A stretch of 64,000 nucleotides of DNA, from NCBI GenBank assembly GCA_051000755.1, contig JBPCNZ010000136.1, positions 1 to 64,000 of the forward strand, given 5' to 3'. Each line of letters begins with the position of its first letter. Within the stretch, counting starts at the first letter, position 1. This stretch comes from JALZAH01 sp051000755. Its GTDB lineage: Bacteria > Actinomycetota > Acidimicrobiia > Acidimicrobiales > Palsa-688. The position numbers and the translations under genes were made by a program. Below are positions 26,528 to 37,375 of the stretch, one piece after another. The notes under the pieces are model-generated. The model was not told the origin of the DNA, did not search any database, and was given only the letters and a program-made list of their open reading frames with translations.

Positions 26528-26608
26528 GCCACTGGTGTAGCAGCCCGGGGGGAGAGAGCGGGGTACGGTGGTCAAGGCCAAGTCGCCGAACCACGAGGGG
26601 GATCCACC

Positions 26609-27784
26609 TTGTCCGACCGACTCCGTTTCGGGATCTTCATGGCGCCGTTCCACGCGCCGGGGCAGAACCCGACCCTGGCCCTCGAACGAGACCTCGAACT
26701 GGTCGCCCATCTCGACCGGTTGGGCTGGGACGAAGCCTGGATCGGGGAACATCATTCGGCAGGTTCGGAGATCATCGCCTCCCCGGAGATCTTCATCGCG
26801 ATTGCGGCCGAACGCACCCGCCACATCAAGCTCGGCACCGGTGTCGTCAGCGTGAGCTACCACAACCCGCTGTGGGTGGCGGAGCGGGCGGTGTTGCTCG
26901 ACCACCTCACGCGGGGCCGGTTCATGCTCGGGCTTGGTCCTGGCTCTCTGCCGACCGATGCGGCCATGGTCGGCCTCGATCAGAGCGAGACCCGACGGCT
27001 GCTCGCCGAAGGGGTCGAGATCATCATGCACCTGCTCACCAGCGGCGAACCCCTGACCTACCAGAACGACCGTTGGGATCTCCACGACGCCCGCCTCCAC
27101 CTCCGGCCCTACAGCGAGCCGCGCTTCGACGTGTCGGTGGCGGCGGTGGCCTCACCGGCGGGACCGCAGCTCGCCGGCCGCTACGGGCTGGGGCTGCTGT
27201 CGATCGGGGCCACCCAGGCCGCCGGGTTTGACGCCCTGGCCCTGCACTGGGGTGTCGTCGAGGAGCGGGCGGCCAAGTTCGGCCAGGCCGTCGACCGGGA
27301 TGCCTGGCGGCTGGTCGGCCTCATGCACATCGCCGAGACCCGCGAGCAGGCCTACCGGGACGTCGAGTACGGCATCGAGCAGTGGTTCCACTACTTCCAG
27401 GCCGTGGCCGCCTTCCCCCAGATGGCGGTCGGTGGAGGCAACAAGATCCGGGAGATGATTGACTTCGTCAACGAGTCGGGTCTGGGTTCCATCGGCACCG
27501 TCGACGATGCCGTGGCCCAGATCGAGCGCCTGACCAAGCAGTCCAACGGCGGGTTCGGGTGCTACCTGCTTCTGGCCCACGAGTGGGCCGACCCGCGGGC
27601 CACCCACCGGAGCTACGAGCTGATCACCCAGCACGTCTTCCCCCAGTTCCAGGGCCAGGCGTGGAGCACGCTGGCGGCCAAGGCCCGAGCCGAGGCCAGT
27701 CGCCCGGAGATGGCCGCCGCCCACCTGAAGGCCGTCGAGCAGGTCACGGCCCGCTACCACGAAGACCTCGAGGCCGGGTCGTAG
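26609..27784 (+). CDS. LLM class flavin-dependent oxidoreductase
   Basis: The start is TTG 26609 (LSDRLRFGIFMAPFHAPGQN) after a purine-rich GAGGGGGA site, giving 391 residues. Luciferase-like monooxygenase features are DEAWIGEHHSAG, KLGTGVVSVSYHNPLWVAER, DHLTRGRFMLGLGPGSLPTD and VAAVASPAGPQLAGRYGLGL. The enzyme should use FMN (or F420 in some relatives) to oxidise a carbonyl or sulfur substrate with O2. The C-terminal region with WFHYFQAVAAFPQ is typical of the limonene-monooxygenase-like subgroup. The substrate is unknown. Confidence 0.88.
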   Translation: MSDRLRFGIFMAPFHAPGQNPTLALERDLELVAHLDRLGWDEAWIGEHHSAGSEIIASPEIFIAIAAERTRHIKLGTGVVSVSYHNPLWVAERAVLLDHLTRGRFMLGLGPGSLPTDAAMVGLDQSETRRLLAEGVEIIMHLLTSGEPLTYQNDRWDLHDARLHLRPYSEPRFDVSVAAVASPAGPQLAGRYGLGLLSIGATQAAGFDALALHWGVVEERAAKFGQAVDRDAWRLVGLMHIAETREQAYRDVEYGIEQWFHYFQAVAAFPQMAVGGGNKIREMIDFVNESGLGSIGTVDDAVAQIERLTKQSNGGFGCYLLLAHEWADPRATHRSYELITQHVFPQFQGQAWSTLAAKARAEASRPEMAAAHLKAVEQVTARYHEDLEAGS

Positions 27785-27794
27785 GCTCCCGAGG

Positions 27795-27995
27795 ATGCCC
27801 GAGCCCGTCCCCCCCATCGAGTTCACCTGCCCTCGTTGTCAGGTGGCCGTCGCCGAAGCCTTCTACGGCCCCTGCCAGGCCTGCCGCCTTGACCTACGAG
27901 GAGCGCAGGCAGGCGAGGCCCGGGAGGTCGAGGCGGAGCGTTACGAGCCGGCCCTGCATGTGACCCCGAACGCCGTCGCCCTCAAAGACGACTGA
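27795..27995 (+). CDS. Small zinc-ribbon protein
   Basis: This 66-residue protein, ten bases after the LLM gene, has CPRCQ and CQACR knuckles spaced for one zinc ribbon, then a short acidic tail. It probably binds zinc and may be a structural or regulatory adaptor. A strong hairpin follows. No specific family is recognised. Confidence 0.7.
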   Translation: MPEPVPPIEFTCPRCQVAVAEAFYGPCQACRLDLRGAQAGEAREVEAERYEPALHVTPNAVALKDD

Positions 27996-28013
27996 GGAGG
28001 GCGGGCACAGCAA

Positions 28014-28040
28014 ACGACCCGCCCGGTCGGGGCGGGTCGT
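28014..28040. terminator. Bidirectional hairpin terminator
   Basis: A perfect 11-base stem, ACGACCCGCCC (28014-28024) and GGGCGGGTCGT (28030-28040), has a five-base loop and lies between the convergent zinc-ribbon and CsbD-like genes. A-rich bases before it and T-rich bases after it support termination on both strands. Confidence 0.8.
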
Positions 28041-28064
28041 TCGAGTTCAGACGGTCCAATCAGA

Positions 28065-28508
28065 TCATGATGAGCGATCAGCGGACTGCTGGGCCTTCTC
28101 ATCAGCCTTGGCCTTGGCACTATGGGCCTTCGCCTCCGTCTTGGCCTTGGTCGACTCGCGGTCGGCGGCGCCGCGCTGCTGATCGGCCTGCCCGTCGTCC
28201 TGGAGGTCGCGATCGCCGGCGATGCCGCCTGCGGCCTCCTTGACTCGGCCCTTGGCCTCGGCGAACACGCCGGAACCCGAGCTGTTTCCTTGGCTGTTGG
28301 CGATGGCGTCGGACTTGCGGTCCTTGGCCTCGGCCTCGGCCTCCTTGCGGAGGGACTTCAGGGTCTCGGTGGCGCGATCCTGCTGGGCCTCGCCCGCCTT
28401 CTGGAGGCTGTCATTGTTGATGATGACGCCGGTTGCCTCTTTGGCGAGGCCGACGAACTTGTCGCTCACGCCGCGGAGCTTGTCTAGGTCAACGGTTCCG
28501 ATCTGCAT
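28065..28508 (-). CDS. CsbD-like stress protein
   Basis: This 147-residue hydrophilic, Ala/Lys/Asp-rich protein has no hydrophobic segment. The C-terminal half contains a CsbD-type motif (GRVKEAAGGIAGDRDLQDDG, QADQQRGAADRESTKAK). An earlier stretch (FVGLAKEATGVIINNDSLQK, AGEAQQDRATETLKSL) looks like a second, diverged copy. CsbD proteins are induced by general stress; their mechanism is unknown. The terminator lies just past its 3' end. Confidence 0.75.
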   Translation of the reverse strand: MQIGTVDLDKLRGVSDKFVGLAKEATGVIINNDSLQKAGEAQQDRATETLKSLRKEAEAEAKDRKSDAIANSQGNSSGSGVFAEAKGRVKEAAGGIAGDRDLQDDGQADQQRGAADRESTKAKTEAKAHSAKAKADEKAQQSADRSS

Positions 28509-28660
28509 GGTTTCATCCTGCCCGGTATCCGCCGTCTATAAACAGCAGCAAGCATAACGCTTGCAGATAGCTACCATCGCCGGGAGAGACAGGGGGACCC
28601 GAGACGGACCTCGGCTAGCTTCGATCGCCGGATGGCCCCCGCCCAGGTTCGGATCCTGTC

Positions 28661-29205
28661 ATGAGCGCCCGCTCCCGGGTGGCGGTGGTGCTGGGCGCGG
28701 GCGGACCGGTCGGGCATGCCTTCCACGCCGGGGTGCTGGCCGCCCTGGCGGAGGAGGGTTGGGACGGCCGCAACGCCGACCTGCTCGTTGGCACCTCCGT
28801 CGGAGCCATCACCGCCGGACTCCTGCGCGCCGGGCTTGCTCCCAGCGACCTCTTCGCCTATACGACCAACCGCACCCTGGCATCGGGGGCTGGCCCAACC
28901 GGCGGGGACTCGACCTGCCCGGGCGCCTGGGCAATCAGCGTTCCGCCCGCCGGGGCCTGCGATCGCTCCGACGGGCGGGCGCCGCGACCGTCACGTTCGC
29001 CCCCGCTGCTGCTGAGCTCGAGGTGATGCACTACGACGCCTTCGAATTCGACCACCTTCCTGAGATTGCCTATCGGGCGGCAGCGGCCACCCGGCTCCGG
29101 CTGCGGCGGGATCCGGCTCTCGGCCCGCTCACCGAGATCCTGCGGGCTCATACCGGCGCGCCGTCGACCGCCGGTACCGGAACCGGTGCCGGCGGACCCA
29201 CGTAA
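28661..29205 (+). pseudogene. Patatin-like phospholipase with an internal deletion
   Basis: The N-terminus is a normal patatin: VVLGAGGPVGHAFHAGVLAA (oxyanion loop) and LLVGTSVGAITAGLLRAGLA with the nucleophile Ser46 in GTSVG. After TNRTLASG the sequence jumps, with a frame change, to LRRAGAATVTFAPAAAELEV, the family's C-terminal part. About 200 residues, including the catalytic Asp (DGG/DGA), are missing. The remaining frame runs into the 3' end of the citrate synthase gene. It should be inactive. Confidence 0.75.
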
Positions 29206-30323
29206 CGGGCCACCGGGCGGATGATCCGCCGGTCGTCGGTCTGTTCGGCGATGTTGGCCGCCCAACCGATCACCCGGCTCACGGCGAAGGAGGGCGAGAA
29301 CAGCTCCGGAGTGAGTCCGCATCGGCTCATGACCACGCCGGCGTAGTACTCGACGTTGGCGGAGAGATGCCGGTCGGGCTTGAGGTCCGCCAACGTGGCC
29401 ACGATCAGGTCCTCGACCTCGACGGCAAAATCGACTAGGTCGCCGCCGAGGCCGCGTGCTACGTCGCGCAACAGGACCGATCGCGGATCACGCCCCGTGT
29501 AGACAGCGTGACCGAAGCCCATGATCCGCTCGCCCCGACCGATGGCGCCCCGGATCCAGCCCGGTGCGGCAGCCGGGGTGCCGATGGCCTCCAGGGTCTC
29601 GAGCGCCCGACCCGGAGCGCTGCCGTGCAAGGGCCCGGATAGCGAACCGATGGCACCGGTGACCGCCGCCGCCGCATCGGCACCGCTGGATGCGATGACC
29701 CGGGCCGCGAACGTTGAGTTGTTGAACCCGTGGTCCATGGTCACGATGAGGTATTGCTCCATGGCCCGGGACAGCACTGGGTCCGGGCGGCGGCCCGAGA
29801 GCATCCACAGATAGTTGGCGGCGTGGTCGAGAGCGGGGTCAGGTGACACAGGGTCGAGGCCGTGACGCAACCGGTGCATGGCTGCCGCCAGGGTGGGGAC
29901 GAGGGCGGCGATGCGCAGCAGGTCCGCCCGCCGCTCAGAGGTGTCGAGATCCCACAGGGGTCGGAGCCCCAGAGCACATCCGGTGAGCGAGGCGGCGGTG
30001 CGCAGACCGCCGAGCGGGCCGCCGCCGGCCCCCGCGACCGCAGGCAGGAGATCGAGGAGCTCCGGGGGCAGGATACGGAGGGGGCGGACCTCCTCGGCGA
30101 AGCGGACCCGACCATGGTGGTCCGGGGGCAGGCGGCCGTCGACCAGGAGAGCCCAGACATCCTCGAAGGTGCGGCTGGCGGCCAGATCCGTCGCCGCGTA
30201 CTGGCGGTAGTGGTAGAAGCCGGCCGCCCCCTGGACGTCGCTCAGCTTGGTGTCGGTCACCGCCACACCCCGCAGACCCGGCGGCACCACGATCGCTTCA
30301 CGCCCGGAGGAAAGAGTGCTCAT
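29148..30323 (-). CDS. Citrate synthase family protein
   Basis: The protein has 391 residues from ATG 30323 (ATG 30332 is possible). It has GFYHYRQYAATDLAASRTFE near the N-terminus, the His-containing loops YLIVTMDHGFNNSTFAARVI and GERIMGFGHAVYTGRDPRS, and the late Asp in FAVEVEDLIV. The class condenses acetyl-CoA or propionyl-CoA with a 2-oxoacid, and the shorter actinobacterial type often acts as a 2-methylcitrate synthase. It is divergent from another homologue that carries an HTH; a palindrome lies between them. Its 3' end overlaps the patatin pseudogene. Confidence 0.88.
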   Translation of the reverse strand: MSTLSSGREAIVVPPGLRGVAVTDTKLSDVQGAAGFYHYRQYAATDLAASRTFEDVWALLVDGRLPPDHHGRVRFAEEVRPLRILPPELLDLLPAVAGAGGGPLGGLRTAASLTGCALGLRPLWDLDTSERRADLLRIAALVPTLAAAMHRLRHGLDPVSPDPALDHAANYLWMLSGRRPDPVLSRAMEQYLIVTMDHGFNNSTFAARVIASSGADAAAAVTGAIGSLSGPLHGSAPGRALETLEAIGTPAAAPGWIRGAIGRGERIMGFGHAVYTGRDPRSVLLRDVARGLGGDLVDFAVEVEDLIVATLADLKPDRHLSANVEYYAGVVMSRCGLTPELFSPSFAVSRVIGWAANIAEQTDDRRIIRPVARYVGPPAPVPVPAVDGAPV

Positions 30324-30358
30324 GCCACGCATCTTGATCGTGGCCGGCAAGTACGTCA

Positions 30359-30379
30359 ATATTGATCAATGATCAATAT
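30359..30379. promoter_or_regulatory. Perfect palindrome between divergent citrate synthase genes
   Basis: Arms ATATTGATC (30359-30367) and GATCAATAT (30371-30379) flank a three-base centre. It is AT-rich in an otherwise GC-rich region and lies 13 bases before ATG 30392 and 36 bases before ATG 30323, so one bound dimer could control both genes. The HTH at the start of the plus-strand protein is an obvious candidate binder. Confidence 0.7.
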
Positions 30380-30391
30380 GGGACGACCGCC

Positions 30392-31660
30392 ATGGTAGGA
30401 GGAGCAGGCCGGCTGAGCTCCCAGGAGGCGGCCGCCACCCTTGGCGTCAAGCCTGCGACGCTGTATGCCTATGTCAGCCGAGGGTTGCTCGGTCGGCACA
30501 AGACGCCTGCTGGGAGCACCTTCGATGCCACCGAGGTCGCTCGCGTGGCCGCCTCCGCAGGGCGGAGAGGGTCGGTAGGCCGGTCCGGCGCCGGGCCCGC
30601 CTTCGCCACGGCCCTGACCCTCATCGAGGACGGTCACCTGAGCTACCGGGGCCTCGATGCCGTCGAGCTGTCCCGCCACCGCCGCTTCGAGGACGTGGCG
30701 TGGTGGCTGTGGACGGGCTCGTGGCCGCAGCAGGAGCGCTGGGAGAGCAACGACGGACGGGCCGCGTCCGCCCGCGTGACCACGGCCGGACTGGGGCCCA
30801 CCGCGGCGCCGATCGACCGGGTCAAGATGGCGGTGGTGGCGGCCGGATCGGCCGACGCCCTGCGCGGGGACCTGAGCCGAGGAGCGGTGACGGCGACGGC
30901 CCGGGACCTGCTGACCATCGTGGTGGACACCCTCCCGGCCGTCGGGCGGCGCCGCCGGGGGGAGAGCATCGCCGAGCGGCTGTGGCTCCGGCTGTCGCCC
31001 CTGTCCCCGACCCCGGAGCGCGTCTCCCTTCTCGATGCCGCCCTGGTCCTCATGGCTGACCACGAGCTGGCGCCCTCCACGCTCTGCGCCCGGGTGGCGG
31101 CCGCCTTCGGGGCCGACCCCTACTCGGTGGTCAGCACCGGCCTGGGCCCGGCGAGCGGGCCACTGCACAGCGCCGCCGCCAATGAGGTCCACCGCCTCTT
31201 CGACGACGCCCTGGCCCGCGACCCGATCGCCGCCATCGGTGAGCGCCTGGCCCGGGCCGAACCGATCCGCGGTCTCGGGGTGCGCCTCTACCCCGATGGC
31301 GACCCAAGGGGTCGCGAGCTGTTGGCCCGCCTCGACGACCTGGCCATGGACCCTCAGCGCCGGGCCGTGGTCGACGCGGTCGTTGCCGTGGCCGCCGGTC
31401 GGGATCTGGACCCGCCCAACGTGGACTTCGGGCTGGGGGCGCTGGCCTTCGGGACCCAGATGATCCCCGGCGCCGGTCAGGCCATCACCATCGTCGGTCG
31501 AATGGCCGGATGGCTGGCCCACGCCATGGAGGAATACGAGTCCCGCACGGTCTTCAGGACCCGGGCCACCTACGTGGGGGACCGCCCCGGCTCTGCGTCC
31601 ACCGACCCGGCCTCCACCGACCCGGCCCTCAGGCCGCCGAGTCCGCCTTGGTCGACGTGA
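30392..31660 (+). CDS. HTH-citrate synthase fusion protein
   Basis: From ATG 30392 the protein has 422 residues. Residues 6-55 form a MerR-like helix-turn-helix (RLSSQEAAATLGVKPATLYA, YVSRGLLGRH). The rest is a citrate synthase fold (SYRGLDAVELSRHRRFEDVA; ALVLMADHELAPSTLCARVA with His; GLGPASGPLHSAAANEVHRL; IRGLGVRLYPDGDPRGRELL). The usual GFGH is replaced by GLGV and the DHxxNxST pattern by DHELAPST, so one catalytic His is missing. It may sense acyl-CoA or 2-oxoacid and regulate the adjacent enzyme rather than catalyse. A TTG start at 30362 would lie inside the palindrome and is less likely. Confidence 0.82.
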   Translation: MVGGAGRLSSQEAAATLGVKPATLYAYVSRGLLGRHKTPAGSTFDATEVARVAASAGRRGSVGRSGAGPAFATALTLIEDGHLSYRGLDAVELSRHRRFEDVAWWLWTGSWPQQERWESNDGRAASARVTTAGLGPTAAPIDRVKMAVVAAGSADALRGDLSRGAVTATARDLLTIVVDTLPAVGRRRRGESIAERLWLRLSPLSPTPERVSLLDAALVLMADHELAPSTLCARVAAAFGADPYSVVSTGLGPASGPLHSAAANEVHRLFDDALARDPIAAIGERLARAEPIRGLGVRLYPDGDPRGRELLARLDDLAMDPQRRAVVDAVVAVAAGRDLDPPNVDFGLGALAFGTQMIPGAGQAITIVGRMAGWLAHAMEEYESRTVFRTRATYVGDRPGSASTDPASTDPALRPPSPPWST

Positions 31661-32519
31661 CGTCGCCCTCGGGGAGAGCGTCGGTGACCAGATCGTCGCC
31701 GGGACGGGGCCGCCCCTTGATCACCAGGATCCCGGCCGCGGCGACGAAGACGATGATGCTGGTGTAGTCGTTCAGCCGGAACGGCCCGTACTTGTGGGCC
31801 GGATCGATCCGCAGATACTCGATCCAGAACCGCCCCACCGTGTAGGCCAGGGCGTAGACGGCGAAGAGATAACCCCGGCGCAGCTTGACGTGACGGGCGA
31901 CGAAGAGGACCACGACGAAGGAGAGGCCGTCCCAGATCATCTCGTAGAGAAACGTCGGTTGGAACGTGGTGGCGGCCTGGTAGGCGACCGGAAGGGCGGC
32001 CCGGTGAGCGGCGTCGATGTGGACGGCCCACGGGAGCCCCGACGGCTTGCCGTACAGCTCCTGGTTGAAGTAGTTGCCCAGCCGCCCCACGCCCTGGGCC
32101 AATGGGAAGGCCAGGGCCACGCAGTCGAGGAGGGGGGCGGTCCGCAGCCGGTAGCGGTGGGCCCCGATGAGCCCCGTGGCCACGCCCCCGACGACGGCAC
32201 CCCAGATCCCGAGACCCCCCTGCCACACGGCGAACACCCGCCAGAAGTGGCCACCGGTGTCATCCTGGTAGCTGGTCAGCACACTGTAGAGGCGGGCACC
32301 GATGAGCCCCCCAGGAACACCCCAGACCGCCAGGGTGGACATGGTCCCTGGTTTGCCGCCGATCTTCTCCCACCAGCGTTGGGCCACGACCACCGCCACC
32401 CCGATGCCCGCGGCGATGCACAAGCCGTAGATGTGCAGCTTCAAGGGCCCGATGCTGATCCCGTTGGCGGGGGGGCTGGGGATCGAGGCCACCATCGACG
32501 CCAGAGCATGCACGGCCAC
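31629..32519 (-). CDS. lgt: Prolipoprotein diacylglyceryl transferase
   Basis: This 296-residue membrane enzyme transfers diacylglycerol from phosphatidylglycerol to the lipobox cysteine of prelipoproteins. Seven hydrophobic segments are present; signatures are LHIYGLCIAAGIGVAV, YSVLTSYQDD, VWQGGLGIWGAVVGG and GRLGNYFNQELYGKPSGLPW with the essential Arg/Asn. FLYEMIWDG and GYLFAVYALAYTVGRFWIEY follow. Its 3' end overlaps the HTH-citrate synthase gene tail-to-tail by 32 bases. Confidence 0.95.
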   Translation of the reverse strand: MAVHALASMVASIPSPPANGISIGPLKLHIYGLCIAAGIGVAVVVAQRWWEKIGGKPGTMSTLAVWGVPGGLIGARLYSVLTSYQDDTGGHFWRVFAVWQGGLGIWGAVVGGVATGLIGAHRYRLRTAPLLDCVALAFPLAQGVGRLGNYFNQELYGKPSGLPWAVHIDAAHRAALPVAYQAATTFQPTFLYEMIWDGLSFVVVLFVARHVKLRRGYLFAVYALAYTVGRFWIEYLRIDPAHKYGPFRLNDYTSIIVFVAAAGILVIKGRPRPGDDLVTDALPEGDVTSTKADSAA

Positions 32520-32574
32520 AGGCTAGAGGCTGGGTCTGCGTGAGGGTTGCCGCCGCCGGGGTACGGTCCCTGCC

Positions 32575-34669
<2,095 letters not shown>

Positions 34670-34680
<11 letters not shown>

Positions 34681-37375
34681 TTCCCGGCGGGCCACGTACC
34701 GCCTCCAGATGCGCGCCGAGTTCGGCTTCGGCGACGCCGAGGCCGTGGTCGACTATCTCGCCGAGCTCGGGGTCAGCCACCTGTACCTGTCGCCCATCCT
34801 GCAGGCCGCACCGGGCAGCACCCACGGCTACGACGTCGTCGACCCCACCCGGGTCAACGCCGAGCTGGGCGGGAGCGAGGGCTATGCCCGCCTCTGCGCC
34901 ACGGCTTCGGCCTCCGGCCTGCGCCAACTGGTCGACGTCGTGCCCAACCACATGGCCATCACCGGGCGGGACAACCGGTGGTGGTGGGATGTGCTCGAGA
35001 ACGGGCCGGCCAGCATCTACGCCTCCCATTTCGACGTCGACTGGGATCCGCCGGAGTCCAAGCTGCGCAACGTCGTCCTGTTGCCCATCCTCGGCGACCA
35101 CTACGGCCGGGAGCTCGAAGCCGGAAACCTGCGAGTCGAGCGGGAAGGGGGAAGCTTCGTCCTGCGGTACTACGACCACGCCGCCCCCATCGCCCCCAGG
35201 ACCCTCGACGCCATCCTGGAGGGGGCGGTGGCCCGCCTGAGCTCGGTGACCGCAACCGAGGATGACCCCGCGCCGGTGGCCGCCGAGCTGGCCAGCATCG
35301 CCACCGCCTTCGGGCGCCTCCCCCTGTCCACCGCCACCGATGCCGACTCGGTTGCCGAGCGCCATCGGGACAAGGAGATCCTCCGAACCCGGCTCGGTCT
35401 GCTGTGTGAGAGCCGTACCGACGTGGCGAGCGCCATCGACGCCGCGGTGGGCGACCTGACCGGTGACGCGGACGCCCTCGACGCCCTCCTTGACCGGCAG
35501 AACTTCCGCCTGGCGTGGTGGCGCACGGCGGGTGAGGAGCTCGACTACCGCCGGTTCTTCGACATCAACGACCTGGCCGGGATCCGGGTCGAGGACCCTA
35601 CGGTGTTCGCCGACAGCCACCAGCTGATCCTGGACTGGCTGGAGCGGGCCCTGGTCGACGGGATCCGCATCGATCATGTGGACGGCTTGCGCGACCCCGG
35701 CACCTACCTGGCTCGCCTGCAGGCGGCGGTGGCCGGGACGTGGGTGGTGGTCGAGAAGATCCTGGAGGGCGCCGAGGTTCTGCCGGCGGCGTGGCCGGTG
35801 GCCGGGACGACCGGCTACGAGTGGCTGAACCTGATCGCCGGTGTGCTCAACGACGCCGACGGGTCGGCCCGCATCGTGGAGATGTATCAGGGTTTCTCGG
35901 GGATCACCGAGCGCTACGAGGAGATCGTGCAGCGGGCCAAGGTGGAGATCCTCGACGGACCCCTCGCCACCGACCTGAACCGGCTGGTGGCCCGCCTCAC
36001 GGCCATCTGTGAACGGCACCGCCGGTACCGGGACTACACCCGCCGCGACCTGCGCGACGCTCTGGCGGAGATCATCGCCAGCTTCTCGGTGTACCGCACC
36101 TACGTGCGGGCGGGGACGCCAGCCGAGCCGGGCGACGTGGCCACCGTCGAGTCGGCCGTGCTGGGGGCGGGCATCCGCGCCCCCGACATCGACGAGGAGC
36201 TTCTCGGGTTCCTGCGCGAGCTGCTCCTCGGGCGGATCGCCGGTCGCGACGCGCTCGAGCTGGCCCAGCGCGTCCAGCAGCTCACCGGCCCGGTGATGGC
36301 CAAGGCAGTGGAGGACACCGCCTTCTACCGGTACGTGCCGGTGAGCTGGCTCAACGAGGTCGGCGGGGACCCGGGCCGCCTGGGCGTGTCGCTCGAGGCC
36401 TTCCACCGGGCCAACGCGGCAGCCCAGGAGCACAGGCCCCAGGCCCTGCTGGCCACCTCCACCCATGACACCAAGCGGAGCGAGGATCTCCGGGCCCGCC
36501 TCTCCGTTCTGGCCGAGATGCCCCGGGAGTGGGAGACGGCCGTGACCCGGTGGCGGGGCCATCACCGCAAGCGCGGATCGGTGGCCCCCCCGGATGGCAA
36601 CACCGAATGGCTGGCCTATCAGTCGTTCGTGGGGGCGTGGCCCCTCGACGCCGACCGGGCCGTGGCCTACCTGGCCAAGGCCACGAGGGAGGCGAAGGTG
36701 CACACGTCATGGACCGACCCGGATTCGTTCTACGACAGTCAGCTCGAGCAGTGGACACGTGACGCCCTCAGCGACGACGAGTTCACGTCGGAGCTGGAGG
36801 AGTTCGTGGCCGCCATCCGCCGTCCGGGCTGGGCGGTGGCCCTGGCCCAGAAGCTGGCCACCCTCACCGCACCGGGGGTTCCCGACATCTACCAGGGCAG
36901 CGAATGCTGGGACTTCTCCCTGGTCGACCCGGACAACCGCCGGCCTGTCGACTACGAACGCCGCCGCCTGATGCTGGCCCGCTGCGCCGAGGTCACCGCC
37001 GTCCAAGCCTGGGCGGAGGAGGAGGGCTCCGGGCTGACCAAGCTCGCCGTCGTTGGCGCCGCCCTGGCCGTCCGAGGGGAGCACCCCGGATGGTTCGGGC
37101 CCGGCACCGAGGGTCGCTACCAACCGCTCGAGGCGCGCGGGTCGGCTGCGGGGCACGCCATCGCCTGGTGCCGGGGCGGGGGCGCCATCACCGTTCTGAC
37201 CCGGACGGCCACGGTCCTCGATCGGGCCGGGGGTTGGGGCGAGACCGCGCTCAGCCTGCCGCCGGGTCGATTCGAGGACCGTCTGGGTGGTGGCGACCAT
37301 GAGGGGAATGTCCTCCTCGGCGATGTCCTCGCCGGCCTGCCGGTGGCCCTGCTCGTGGCCGCAGAACGGCGTTGA
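34670..37375 (+). CDS. treY: Maltooligosyl trehalose synthase
   Basis: The 901-residue GH13 enzyme (GTG start inside glgX) converts the reducing-end glucose of maltooligosaccharides to a trehalosyl unit. It shows SRRATYRLQMRAEFGFGDAE, SPILQAAPGSTHGYDVVDP, DVVPNHMAI, the catalytic region DGIRIDHVDGLRDP (about 331) and VVVEKILEGAEVLP (about 360), and STHDTKRSEDLRARL late. TreZ normally releases trehalose from its product, but no treZ is in this window, so it must be encoded elsewhere. The stop overlaps the TTG start of the DUF445 gene. Confidence 0.95.

Noticed and set aside
30362..30391. TTG start of the HTH-citrate synthase at 30362
   Set aside because: It lies inside the palindrome and adds ten non-conserved residues; ATG 30392 fits better.
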